Assembly (NCBI GenBank): GCA_025057975.1
Contig: JANWUV010000007.1
Span: 124,001 to 188,000 of the forward strand
Direction: 5' to 3'
Length of the DNA: 64,000 nucleotides
DNA from: Chloracidobacterium sp.
GTDB taxonomy: Bacteria; Acidobacteriota; Blastocatellia; Chloracidobacteriales; Chloracidobacteriaceae
This document shows positions 54,187-62,482 of the stretch, piece by piece (position 1 is the first letter of the stretch; each line of letters begins with the position of its first letter). Below the pieces are notes generated by a model. That model was not told the origin of the DNA. It did no database searches and worked only from the letters and a program-made list of their open reading frames with translations. The translations under genes were made by a program, and so were the position numbers.

Positions 54187-54996
54187 ATGCTCATGGAACG
54201 CGCCATCGAAAAATACATCCTTGAGAAAGAACCGTTCTACCTGCCGGTCGGCAACGAAGTCGAGTTGTTCACGGCGGCGTATCAGGCGAAGTTGCCGGTG
54301 ATGTTGAAAGGCCCGACGGGCTGTGGGAAGACCCGCTTTGTCGAACATATGGCGTGGCGCTTCAAGCGGCCGCTGGTGACGGTCGCCTGTCACGAAGACC
54401 TGTCGGCGACCGATCTGGTCGGGCGTTACCTACTGGAGGGTGAAGAGACCGTCTGGCACGACGGGCCGCTGACGTTGGCCGTCAAGCACGGCGCAATGTG
54501 CTACTTGGATGAAGTTGTCGAGGCGCGCAAAGACACGCTGGTGCTGATCCACCCGCTGACGGATGACCGGCGCATTCTGCCGGTCGAGAAGCGCCGCATC
54601 GTCATTGAAGCGCCCGACGAGTTTCAGTTTGTTATTTCCTACAATCCGGGCTACCAGAGCGTGCTGAAGGATTTGAAGCAGTCCACGCGGCAGCGTTTCG
54701 TGGCGATTGAGTTCGACTACCCGCCGTTTGAAATCGAGACGGCGATTGTCGTCCGCGAAGGCGGGGTGGATGAAGCGACAGCGCGCGACTTGGTGACGAT
54801 TGGCCAGAAGGTTCGCAACCTGCGCGGCCACGGGCTTGAAGAAGGGGTCTCCACACGCCTGCTGGTTTACGCGGCGCAGCTTATCCGAGGCGGCGTTGCG
54901 CCGGTCAGCGCCTGTCAAGCGGCGATTGTCAACCCGATTACCGACGACCGTGACCTCCAACGCAGCATTCAGGAAATCATCACAACCGTGATGTAG
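54187..54996 (+). CDS. CbbQ/NirQ/NorQ-like AAA+ ATPase
   Basis: 269 residues, ATG 54187 or 54193. The Walker A motif is [18 protein letters not shown], Walker B is [13 protein letters not shown] and [30 protein letters not shown] carries the sensor and arginine-finger region. In related systems the ATPase works with a VWA-domain partner (CbbO/NorD) to activate Rubisco or nitric oxide reductase. No VWA gene lies next to it, so its target is unknown. It is divergent from the M61 gene and convergent with the phosphatase. Confidence 0.88.
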   Translation: MLMERAIEKYILEKEPFYLPVGNEVELFTAAYQAKLPVMLKGPTGCGKTRFVEHMAWRFKRPLVTVACHEDLSATDLVGRYLLEGEETVWHDGPLTLAVKHGAMCYLDEVVEARKDTLVLIHPLTDDRRILPVEKRRIVIEAPDEFQFVISYNPGYQSVLKDLKQSTRQRFVAIEFDYPPFEIETAIVVREGGVDEATARDLVTIGQKVRNLRGHGLEEGVSTRLLVYAAQLIRGGVAPVSACQAAIVNPITDDRDLQRSIQEIITTVM

Positions 54997-55003
54997 CGCG
55001 CGG

Positions 55004-55498
55004 TCACATAAGGTCGCCGCCCGCTGATGTCTGCCGGCTGCGGATGTGCGCCAAGAGGTTGCGCGCCGCCATCTCAAGCGCACCGTACACCAACTCAAAA
55101 CCTTCCTCGCCGCCGGCGTATGGATCGGGAACTTCAGCCACGCCAAGGGAGGGCGCAAACTCCAGCATCATGTAGAGCTTATGTTCACAGCCCTTTGGAC
55201 AGAGCGAGCGCAGGTAGGCATGGTTGGCGCGGTCCATCGCTAGTAGGTAATCAAACCGCTGAAAGTCATCCCGCTGAACCTCGCGTGACCGCAAATCGCT
55301 GATGTCTATGCCACGCTTGAGCATCGTCCGTTGCGCGCGTGGGTCAGGGGGTTCGCCAATCCGCAGGGGTGAAATGGCGGCTGAGTCAGTTTCGATCACG
55401 TCGGCAAGGCCAGCCTCAGCGACGAGGTGACGGAAAATACCTTCCGCCATTGGCGACCGACAAATATTGGCAGTGCAAACAAACAAAACTCGAATCAT
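55004..55498 (-). CDS. Low-molecular-weight protein-tyrosine phosphatase
   Basis: 164 residues. The phosphate loop is FVCTANICRSPMAEGIF (CX5R), and the catalytic Asp lies in VPDPYAGGEEGFELVY. MDRANHAYLRSLCP and LEFAPSL are conserved. Such enzymes dephosphorylate tyrosine kinases of capsule and exopolysaccharide synthesis or act on other phosphotyrosines; they can also act as arsenate reductases when extra cysteines are present, but the second Cys pattern is not seen. It converges with the ATPase gene (seven bases between stops) and is divergent from the L,D-transpeptidase. Confidence 0.94.
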   Translation of the reverse strand: MIRVLFVCTANICRSPMAEGIFRHLVAEAGLADVIETDSAAISPLRIGEPPDPRAQRTMLKRGIDISDLRSREVQRDDFQRFDYLLAMDRANHAYLRSLCPKGCEHKLYMMLEFAPSLGVAEVPDPYAGGEEGFELVYGALEMAARNLLAHIRSRQTSAGGDLM

Positions 55499-55546
55499 TA
55501 TGCGTTACTTCAAACCAGACTTTGAATATGTTTGATGGAGCTTGAT

Positions 55547-56230
55547 ATGGAGCAAGCTGGAATTGCAAGCGGGGCCAACCGTCCCGACCAAGGGACGATT
55601 TCTGCGACGCGCCAGTCGCCGTTGGTGTTGCTTGCGCCGCTTTCGCTTCAGTCCTGCGCCGCTGCATCGCTGCGTCCGCCGACGACGCCCGCCCCCACCG
55701 CTTCTGAGCGCCTGCGCGCGGCGGCAACGGAAGCCGGCGTCCCGTTCCCGCTTGAGCAGGTTGCGCTGCGCGTCTGTAAGCGCTTACGCCGGCTTGAGTT
55801 ATGGTCTGGTGGGGTTTGCGTCAAAACCTACCGCGTCGCCTTAGGCGCTGAACCCAATCTGGATAAGGAATGGGAGGGTGATCAGCGAACGCCGGTGGGT
55901 GATTTCTACGTTTGCACGCGCAATGAGCGCAGCCGTTTCCACTTGTTTTTGGGGTTGAGTTACCCAAACGCAGAAGATGCCGTGCGCGGGCTGCGCGCTG
56001 GACTCATCAGCCGCGAGCAGCATGACGCCATCCTGCAGGCGCAGCGCGCGCGGGCGCGTCCGCCGTGGGATACGCCGCTGGGTGGGGAAATCGGCATCCA
56101 CGGCGGGGGCGTCAACACCGACTGGACTGCGGGATGCGTGGCGTTGGACAACGCCGACATCGAGGAACTGTGGTTGGCCTGCCCGCTCGGGACACCGGTC
56201 ACCATCACGCTTCCACCCGCACCGGGTTGA
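55547..56230 (+). CDS. L,D-transpeptidase (YkuD) family protein
   Basis: About 227 residues; starts at 55532, 55535 and 55547 are open, and ATG 55547 has GGAG a few bases before it. A hydrophobic segment (SPLVLLAPLSLQSCAAAS) acts as signal, with a possible lipobox cysteine. The catalytic domain has FRVALGAEPN-like YRVALGAEPN, RTPVGDFYVCTRN and the YkuD signature GIHGGGVNTDWTAGCVAL with His and nucleophile Cys. It crosslinks or links proteins to peptidoglycan. It is 81 bases upstream of sctJ, so it may help assemble the secretion apparatus through the cell wall. Confidence 0.9.
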   Translation: MEQAGIASGANRPDQGTISATRQSPLVLLAPLSLQSCAAASLRPPTTPAPTASERLRAAATEAGVPFPLEQVALRVCKRLRRLELWSGGVCVKTYRVALGAEPNLDKEWEGDQRTPVGDFYVCTRNERSRFHLFLGLSYPNAEDAVRGLRAGLISREQHDAILQAQRARARPPWDTPLGGEIGIHGGGVNTDWTAGCVALDNADIEELWLACPLGTPVTITLPPAPG

Positions 56231-56311
56231 CTTTCGGCGCTCAGTCGCCAAGCTTACTTGCCAATGTTCACCGGCGACGCCTGATTCCATCCTGTACCAC
56301 GGTATTCCAGT

Positions 56312-57178
56312 ATGTCCTCTGTCATGCTCCGCTCGACGCCTCGCCCGTCCCCGGCTCGTCGCAACGCTTGGCGCCGGCTGTCTTTGGTGGGTTTGTGGAT
56401 GGTTCTGTTGCTGACGACCGCCTGTCAGAAGCAGGAACCGGTGGTGACGGTACAAACGGAACCTGAAGCCAACGAGATCATCGCCGTCCTCCAAGACCGC
56501 GGTATTGAAGCCAAAAAGGAACCCGCTGGGGGCGAAGACCAAAAGGGTTGGCGCATCCTCGTTATTGAAGACGCCTTCGCTTCGGGTAAGGCGGCGCTGG
56601 CCATTCGCATCCTACAGGAACTAGGGCTACCGCGCCCCACGGGGACAGGGCTAGGTGAAGATACCGGCGGCGGGACGTTCGGCGGTCTTTCGCCTACGGC
56701 GGAAGAGGCTAAGAAAATCAAACAAATCAAAACGGAAATCGAGCGCCAGTTACGCCAGTTGCCGGACGTGGCGCGGGTGAGCGTCAACATTGTGCTGCCG
56801 GAAAAGGACATCGCCAGCTTGCAGCCGACGCCGGCCAAAGCTTCGGTGCTGTTGGTGACAACATCCGCCGAAACCCGCTTCAAAGAAGACGACGTGAAAC
56901 GGCTTGTCACTGGCGGCGTTCCCAACTTGGACGCTAACAACGTGGTGGTGACGATCTTCTCCGAGCCGCCGCGTCAGCTTGAGGCGCAACTGGCCGACAT
57001 CGAGAAACGGGCGAAAATCAACAAGCTGGTGACGCTGGTCGGCGTTTCAATCGTGGTCACTGTCCTTGGGCTGGGCGGTTTCCTGTTCTACGCCAAACGT
57101 CGTCAAGCGGCCGCCGGGACAACGAACGCAGCGCCCGCGCCGGCCGCCAGCGGTGAACGTAAACAGTTACAGGCGTGA
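56312..57178 (+). CDS. Type III secretion inner-ring lipoprotein SctJ
   Basis: 288 residues. The N-terminal signal (LVGLWMVLLLTTAC) ends in a lipobox-type Cys at about residue 38. Two ring-building domains follow: TEPEANEIIAVLQDRGIEAKK with VIEDAFASGKAALAIRILQELGLPRP, and EIERQLRQLPDVARVSVNIVLP with VKRLVTGGVPNLDANNVVVT. One membrane segment (LVGVSIVVTVLGLGGFLFYA) lies near the C-terminus. This is the YscJ/PrgK/SctJ arrangement; flagellar FliF is about twice as long and has two membrane segments. It converges with the export-gate operon, 22 bases between stops. Confidence 0.9.
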   Translation: MSSVMLRSTPRPSPARRNAWRRLSLVGLWMVLLLTTACQKQEPVVTVQTEPEANEIIAVLQDRGIEAKKEPAGGEDQKGWRILVIEDAFASGKAALAIRILQELGLPRPTGTGLGEDTGGGTFGGLSPTAEEAKKIKQIKTEIERQLRQLPDVARVSVNIVLPEKDIASLQPTPAKASVLLVTTSAETRFKEDDVKRLVTGGVPNLDANNVVVTIFSEPPRQLEAQLADIEKRAKINKLVTLVGVSIVVTVLGLGGFLFYAKRRQAAAGTTNAAPAPAASGERKQLQA

Positions 57179-57200
57179 TTGGAAGCCGCGATAGTGCAGC

Positions 57201-57470
57201 TCAGCGCAAGGCGGCGACCCTCGGAATGTACGCCATGACCTGTTGGGTGAACGTGATCAACTGCGTGAACGTCCAACTGCCGAAGAAAATCAAGGTAAGG
57301 ATGGTGGCGATCATCTTTGGCACGAACGTCAGGGTTTGTTCCTGAATTTGCGTCAGCGCCTGCAACAGGCTAATGACCAGCCCCACGATGAGACTGACGG
57401 TCAACGCCGGCAGCGACAGAAGCAAAATCAACCAGAGCGTCTGATTGGCAAGCGTTAGAAACGTCTGCAT
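57201..57470 (-). CDS. Type III secretion export-gate protein SctS/FliQ
   Basis: 89 residues, the normal size. Two hydrophobic hairpin helices (TLWLILLLSLPALTVSLIVGL and MIATILTLIFFGSWTFTQLI) with LLQALTQIQEQTLTFVPK between them are the family hallmark. With SctR and SctT it forms the helical export gate. It starts 24 bases after sctR and ends the operon sctQ-fliO-sctR-sctS. Confidence 0.95.
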   Translation of the reverse strand: MQTFLTLANQTLWLILLLSLPALTVSLIVGLVISLLQALTQIQEQTLTFVPKMIATILTLIFFGSWTFTQLITFTQQVMAYIPRVAALR

Positions 57471-57494
57471 AGGCGTACCTTGGCGCGAAAGCCG

Positions 57495-58259
57495 TCAAGC
57501 GTAACTCACCACAAGATTCTGGATGAGCGTCACCCAGCCTTTGACCAACACAAAAAGCAACAACTTGAAAGGCAGCGAGATGATCGTCGGCGAAAGCATG
57601 AACATCCCCATCGCCTGAAGGATGTTCGACACCAGCATGTCAATGACGAGAAACGGAATAAACAGCAGGAAGCCAATCTGAAACGCCTCCGTCAGTTGGC
57701 TGGTGACGAACGCCGGAACAACAACGCGAAAATCGCGGGCGGTAATGGCGTTTGGGTCCTTGCCGTTCTTTTGCGCCAGCCGCTGCGCCAATCCCAGAAA
57801 CAACCGGCGGTCGGCTTCGTGGGCGTTGCGTTCGAGAAAGGCCCGCAGCGGTTCCTTGCCCTTATCAAGCGCCTTGAAGAGGGTTTCGGCGCGCATTTCC
57901 GTAAAGACCGGCGCTGTGGCGTCCGACAGGCCGGCTTCTTCCAGCATCTTCTCGGCCACCGGCGCCATAATGAAGATGGTCAAAATGAGCGAAATGCCCG
58001 TGATGACCTGATTGGGTGGAATCTGCTGTGTGCCGAGCGCGTTTCTCAAAATGGAGAGCACGACGGAAATCTTTACAAACGAGGTCATCATGATGAGCGC
58101 GAAGGGAGCGAGCGCGAGCGCACCCAGTGTCACCACCAAGACCACCGGATTCGCCTGCACCGGCCCCTGCGCCATCGCCGCCGACGACGATCCGACGCTG
58201 CAACCCACCAGTAGGAAGAATACGGCGACAACCTTGAGCAGACGCGCACGTAACGGCAT
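57495..58259 (-). CDS. Type III secretion export-gate protein SctR/FliP
   Basis: 254 residues from ATG 58259, eight bases after the fliO stop. A cleavable signal (LLKVVAVFFLLVGCSVG) precedes the conserved gate: ALAPFALIMMTSFVKISVVLSILRNALGTQQIPPNQVITG, FLERNAHEADRRLF and the C-terminal FLLFIPFLVIDMLVSNILQAMGMFMLSP-type helices (LVIDMLVSNILQAMGM). A signal peptide is more typical of FliP than of injectisome SctR, so the gate looks flagellar-like. It forms the export pore with SctS and SctT. Confidence 0.93.
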   Translation of the reverse strand: MPLRARLLKVVAVFFLLVGCSVGSSSAAMAQGPVQANPVVLVVTLGALALAPFALIMMTSFVKISVVLSILRNALGTQQIPPNQVITGISLILTIFIMAPVAEKMLEEAGLSDATAPVFTEMRAETLFKALDKGKEPLRAFLERNAHEADRRLFLGLAQRLAQKNGKDPNAITARDFRVVVPAFVTSQLTEAFQIGFLLFIPFLVIDMLVSNILQAMGMFMLSPTIISLPFKLLLFVLVKGWVTLIQNLVVSYA

Positions 58260-58267
58260 GGCTTTCC

Positions 58268-58669
58268 TCACTTTCGCAGAAACCACCGGCCGACGGCCTG
58301 CGCGAACGGCGGCAGCGGCGGTGCAGTCTCGCGGGCGGCCAACGCCTGCTCCACAGCCGCCGCATCCAGCGTTTCGATTATCTGAAGGCCGGCCTCGGAC
58401 GCGCCGACCAGCAGGTACTTTCCGTTGACTTCAATGACGTATAGCGTACGGCGGGGTTCAAGCGGAAGGGCGTCCACAACGTGGACAAGACCGGCCGACC
58501 GCCGCAGCCCAAGACCGCCCAGCTTCGGCAGGATCACGCGCAGCGTCACGTAGGCGACGGCGCAGACTATCCCCAGCGCGGCGAGCGTTTGAAGCAACGC
58601 CCAAAAGAAACCGCTGCCGGCCGGCGGGGGCGGCTCCACGGCGCTTTGCCATCCAACCAGCGCCAGCAT
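58268..58669 (-). CDS. FliO-like type III secretion assembly protein
   Basis: 133 residues. One membrane segment (LLQTLAALGIVCAVAYVTLRVILP) is followed by a small beta domain, SAGLVHVVDALPLEPRRTLYVIEVNGKYLLVGASEAGLQII, the standard FliO pattern. FliO helps assemble the FliP ring in flagellar systems and is usually absent from injectisomes. It begins five bases after the sctQ stop. Its presence next to an injectisome-type SctJ suggests a hybrid or early-branching apparatus. Confidence 0.82.
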   Translation of the reverse strand: MLALVGWQSAVEPPPPAGSGFFWALLQTLAALGIVCAVAYVTLRVILPKLGGLGLRRSAGLVHVVDALPLEPRRTLYVIEVNGKYLLVGASEAGLQIIETLDAAAVEQALAARETAPPLPPFAQAVGRWFLRK

Positions 58670-58674
58670 CGCAC

Positions 58675-59988
58675 CTAGCTCCGGGCTTGAGTGATACGGA
58701 CGCCCAAACGTCCCTCGATATCCACCAGTTCCCCACGCGCAATCGGGCGGCCGTCAAGCGTCAGCGTCACCGGATCGGTCGGCTTACAGCCAAGTTCCAG
58801 AACGTGGCCGACGCGCAACTGCGCAACTTCCTCCAAACGCATTCGGCGCGCGGCCAGCTCAACGCGCACCGTGACGGTCAAATCGTCGAGCGCCACAGCC
58901 GGCGCGGCGGTTTCCTCTACAGGCATGGCGACATTCTCCTCAAGCAGCGACAGCGGCGACGCCGGCAGAAGGTCTCGGACAATCAGGCGCAGTGTATCGT
59001 CAAAGTCGCCGAAGAGCCTCAGGTTTTCCGTTCCGCCAACCGTGACGCTGCCGGCCTCGCCCGGTTGAAGCACGGATTGTATCGTTTCCAAAACGACGAA
59101 GTCGCCGACTTCAAGCGTCTGCAACTCCCGGTAGGCGGCTTCAAAAGCTCCGACCTCCACCGCCATGGGCAGCGTCGGTTGGAGTTTTGCCAACTCCGCC
59201 AGACGTTTTTGGCGAATCAGCGCCAAGGCCGGGTCGGTAAGCGGCCGCGCCATCACCCGGCTGGCGAGCGTCCGCAGGGCGGACAGGGCAGCGGCGTCAA
59301 AGATAAATTCCGCAAAACCAACAACTTCCGCAAACTTCATGCTGACGGCCCCAACCAGCCGGCGGGTTGGCGCGTTGGGATCGGATGTAGCGGAGAGAAA
59401 GTGTCCGTATGACAGCCACCGCGCACAGGAGGTCAAGCGCAACGCCGGTTCGCCGAGAAAAGCGTTGACGTCCCAGGCCATGGCAAGCAACAAAAACTCC
59501 AGCGCCGCCGCCTCAGCCGAGGACACTTGGCGCACGCTGTCGGGCGGCGTCCCGCTCCCACCCAGCATGCGCTCAACAAGCGCCGCCGCGAAACCGGCGT
59601 CGGTTTGCAAAAACACGGCGGCGTCACCCTGACCGACGCCCAAAGTGGCGCAAAAACGGCGGTCTTCGGTGGCGCGACCAAGCTCGTTGGCGGCGACTTC
59701 GGCTAGACCAAAGGAGCTTATCCCGAACAGTTCCGGCGGCGTTCGTAAAATGGTTAGCAGCCGCGGGGCGGCCGCGCGAAACATCGCTCCAAACAGCCAA
59801 GTTGGAGCACCGCCTAATTCACGCCCGGAAGCCGCCTCGACCTGCGTTAGTTTAGGCAGCGCGTCGTACCAGCGCCGCTCACGCGGCGGCTCTGTTTCCG
59901 GCGCCGCCGCCACTTCCTCTTCGTCCGGCGCGACAACAGGCTGGGCGAAAAGGTCGAAAGCAAACGGATCGTCCGGGACCTCACTCAT
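58675..59988 (-). CDS. Type III secretion C-ring protein SctQ (FliM/FliN-like)
   Basis: 437 residues. The N-terminal and middle regions lack a clear FliM CheY-binding motif but have a CheC/FliM-type stretch (RFCATLGVGQGDAAVFLQ). The C-terminal SpoA domain is clear: LDDLTVTVRVELAARRMRLEEVAQLRVGHVLEL, TLDGRPIARGELVDIEGRLGVRIT. A second SpoA-like segment (LQTLEVGDFVVLE) lies before it. SctQ makes the cytoplasmic sorting platform. It is first of the operon, 62 bases after the alcohol dehydrogenase stop on the same strand. Confidence 0.85.
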   Translation of the reverse strand: MSEVPDDPFAFDLFAQPVVAPDEEEVAAAPETEPPRERRWYDALPKLTQVEAASGRELGGAPTWLFGAMFRAAAPRLLTILRTPPELFGISSFGLAEVAANELGRATEDRRFCATLGVGQGDAAVFLQTDAGFAAALVERMLGGSGTPPDSVRQVSSAEAAALEFLLLAMAWDVNAFLGEPALRLTSCARWLSYGHFLSATSDPNAPTRRLVGAVSMKFAEVVGFAEFIFDAAALSALRTLASRVMARPLTDPALALIRQKRLAELAKLQPTLPMAVEVGAFEAAYRELQTLEVGDFVVLETIQSVLQPGEAGSVTVGGTENLRLFGDFDDTLRLIVRDLLPASPLSLLEENVAMPVEETAAPAVALDDLTVTVRVELAARRMRLEEVAQLRVGHVLELGCKPTDPVTLTLDGRPIARGELVDIEGRLGVRITQARS

Positions 59989-60050
59989 GGCGCTTCCACC
60001 TTATCCCCCACTCGCTAAACCAACCGGCTAGGCCGGCGCTTACTAGGTGC

Positions 60051-61256
60051 TTATAACGTGCGCGTCACCAATGCCAGAATTGCGTCGCGTTCGGCTTTGA
60101 CCGGGTTGAACGACAAGCAGATGTCTTCAAGCGTCAAATCCGTGACAGCCGCAGCCGTGTCGGGGTCAGTCGGCACGCCGACTTCACGATACTGCGCAGG
60201 CACACCGCATCGCTGCTTCAAGGCGCGCACGGCCGCAATCCCCGCCTCCGCTAACGCCTCCGTGGATTGTCCGACATCCTTCACGCCCAAGGCGCGGGCG
60301 ACGGCGGCGTAGTACGCCGCCACGGCCGGCAGATTGAACTCCATCACAAAGGGTAAGGCAATCGCATTCGACAAGCCGTGGTGAATGCCGAAGAGTGCAC
60401 CCACCGAATGGGCAATGGCGTGGACAGCGCCAACCGGCGAGTTGGAAAACGCCATGGCAGCCATCGTCGCCGCGTACTGCATTTTGGCGCGGGCCTCCGT
60501 CGGCCCAGTTTCCTGCATAGCGGCTTCAAGGTTGTCGGCGATGAGTTCAATCGCGCCCAGCGCCAGCGCCGCCGAAATTGGTTCGCGCTCTGCACAGGAA
60601 TAGGCTTCAATCGCGTGGGTAAGGGCGTCAAAGCCCGTCCACGCAACCAGTTTGGCTGGTAGCGTGGCGACCATGTTGGGATCGAGCACCGCCATGCGCG
60701 GGAAAAGAAACGGGCTGCCGATGGTCAGCTTGCGTCGCCGTATGTTGTCCTTGACGACGGCGGCCAGCGTCACTTCGCTCCCCGTGCCGACGGTCGTCGG
60801 AATGGCGATGATGGGCGTAATGGGTCCTGGCACCATAAAGCCGCCCTCATAGTCGCCGGCTTCGCCGCCGTAGGCTGCAATCACCGCCGCAATCTTGGCC
60901 GTGTCCATGACGCTTCCGCCGCCAAGCGCCACGATGAGTGAAACTTCCTGTTCATTGAGCTTCGCGGCGGCCTGCTTGACAAACTCCGTGTCCGATTCAG
61001 GTGGTACGTCGGCGATGACGGCGACAATTGTGTAATCCGAGTCGGCGAACGCCTGCCGGACAACATCAAGCAAGCCGACCGCCGCCACCCCGGGGTCGGT
61101 GAAGACGGCGACCCGCGTTCGTTCGGCCAGATCGGGCGCAAGTTGGAGTTCAATCGTCAGGTTGCCGACCTTGCCGACGCCGTACTTGATTTCGGTCGGC
61201 GCAACGAAGGTGGCGTCGGGTCGGGTCAGGGGCGGGTTGCCGGTGATGAAACCCAT
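60051..61256 (-). CDS. Iron-containing alcohol dehydrogenase
   Basis: 401 residues from ATG 61256 with GAGGAAG upstream. The NAD(P)-binding part has IVALGGGSVMDTAKIAAVIA and ITPIIAIPTTVGTGSEVT. The metal site is provided by an Asp after the WTGFDALTHAIEAY helix and His residues in GAVHAIAHSVGALFGIHHGLSNAIALP. It oxidises or reduces a small alcohol or aldehyde; the substrate is unknown. The N-terminal extension up to 61322 is unlikely. It precedes sctQ on the same strand, but the 62-base gap and unrelated roles suggest no functional link. Confidence 0.95.
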   Translation of the reverse strand: MGFITGNPPLTRPDATFVAPTEIKYGVGKVGNLTIELQLAPDLAERTRVAVFTDPGVAAVGLLDVVRQAFADSDYTIVAVIADVPPESDTEFVKQAAAKLNEQEVSLIVALGGGSVMDTAKIAAVIAAYGGEAGDYEGGFMVPGPITPIIAIPTTVGTGSEVTLAAVVKDNIRRRKLTIGSPFLFPRMAVLDPNMVATLPAKLVAWTGFDALTHAIEAYSCAEREPISAALALGAIELIADNLEAAMQETGPTEARAKMQYAATMAAMAFSNSPVGAVHAIAHSVGALFGIHHGLSNAIALPFVMEFNLPAVAAYYAAVARALGVKDVGQSTEALAEAGIAAVRALKQRCGVPAQYREVGVPTDPDTAAAVTDLTLEDICLSFNPVKAERDAILALVTRTL

Positions 61257-61373
61257 TGGAACTTCCTCGGTTGCTGTGAGTGAACCGGCGCCGGCGGCGG
61301 ACGCCCTGCGCCGTGCGCGCACTATACCGTAGCGTCTAGCAAACGCACAGTGCGCGGCTACGCAGCGGCGGAA

Positions 61374-62468
61374 CTACTCGGCCAGCGTCTCGACCGGATC
61401 GAGCCGCGCTGCACGCCACGCCGGATACAACGCTCCCAACGCCGTGCTCGCCAAACTGATCAGGGCGGCGAAGCCCAGCCAGCGAAGTTCGATTTCCGGC
61501 CGTAAAGCCGTCAATGCCGTAATGCCGGCGACCGCCGCGTAGGCTGCGCCGACACCTAGTGCAAAGCCGACCAGTCCGACAAGCAGCGCCTCGGCTTCAA
61601 TCGCCTGAATAATCCACCACGGCGACGCGCCCAGTGATTTCAGAATGCCGATGTCGCGTTTGCGCTCAGCGACGGTGGTGTACATCGTCAGAAAAACAAA
61701 CGTCACGCCGACGGCGACCGCCAGCCCAATGACCAGCTTGAGAAACGTGTTGAGCGCCGGAATGCCCTGCGCGTAGGCGGCCGGCAGGTCGCGGACGAGA
61801 ATCACCGTGTTGTCGGGCAGTTCATCCTGAATGCGGGCGGCGACAGCTTCCTGTTCGTCCGGCTTGGCGCACTTAACGTAGATGAACGTGCAGCGTTCCG
61901 GCGCAGCCAACAGCTTCTGCATCGTGTCAAGCCGCATCTTGAAGCGCGCCGTGCCGGCTTCCGGCGCGTAGACGCCGGCAATCCGAAACGACCGCTCGAA
62001 CACCTTGACCGTGTCGCCAAGCTTAGCTCGGCGCGTACGGAGGAACTCCGCATCTACAACGGCGTCATATTCGTCCACTGGGGGCGTTCCCGCCTGCAAA
62101 CGAACGCCGGTCAGGCGCGCATAGCTTTCCCACTCGACACCCTCAACGATTTCCAGCCCGATGCCGTACTCGCTCGGCTTGAGGTATTGCCCGACTGGAG
62201 CGACATCGGCGACGCCGGCGATTTGCCGCAGGCGGTCGGCGTACTGAATCGGCATGACGAGAGCTGAGGTTGAAGTCAAGCTGAACTCGCGCCAGAACAT
62301 GAGTTCGGCCTGAACATTGGTTTCGCGTTGGGCGCGGCTGCGCTGAGAGCCGTTGACGAGACCAGCGTTAACGAGAATGAGCGTCACGGCCAGCGCAACG
62401 CCGAAAGCGCTGAGCGCCGTCCGTACCGGCCGGTGGCGTAGGTTTGACCAGACAAGGTGGAGCAGCAT
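61374..62468 (-). CDS. ABC transporter permease, FtsX/MacB type
   Basis: 364 residues. One N-terminal membrane segment (TALSAFGVALAVTLILVNAGLVNG), a periplasmic MacB-like domain of about 200 residues and three C-terminal segments (LVIGLAVAVGVTFVFLTMYT, GLVGFALGVGAAYAAVAGI, LGFAALISLASTALGALYPAWRAARLDPVETLAE) give the FtsX-type layout. The ending PAWRAARLDPVETL is diagnostic. The ATPase and any membrane-fusion partner are not seen next to it. It probably exports or extracts a lipid, peptide or macrolide-like substrate. Confidence 0.93.
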   Translation of the reverse strand: MLLHLVWSNLRHRPVRTALSAFGVALAVTLILVNAGLVNGSQRSRAQRETNVQAELMFWREFSLTSTSALVMPIQYADRLRQIAGVADVAPVGQYLKPSEYGIGLEIVEGVEWESYARLTGVRLQAGTPPVDEYDAVVDAEFLRTRRAKLGDTVKVFERSFRIAGVYAPEAGTARFKMRLDTMQKLLAAPERCTFIYVKCAKPDEQEAVAARIQDELPDNTVILVRDLPAAYAQGIPALNTFLKLVIGLAVAVGVTFVFLTMYTTVAERKRDIGILKSLGASPWWIIQAIEAEALLVGLVGFALGVGAAYAAVAGITALTALRPEIELRWLGFAALISLASTALGALYPAWRAARLDPVETLAE

Positions 62469-62482
62469 ACGAAAGGCCGGCG

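Noticed and set aside
60024-60036. CCGGC-TAG-GCCGG hairpin between alcohol dehydrogenase and sctQ
   Set aside because: Only a 5-bp stem with no T-run; expected by chance in GC-rich DNA.
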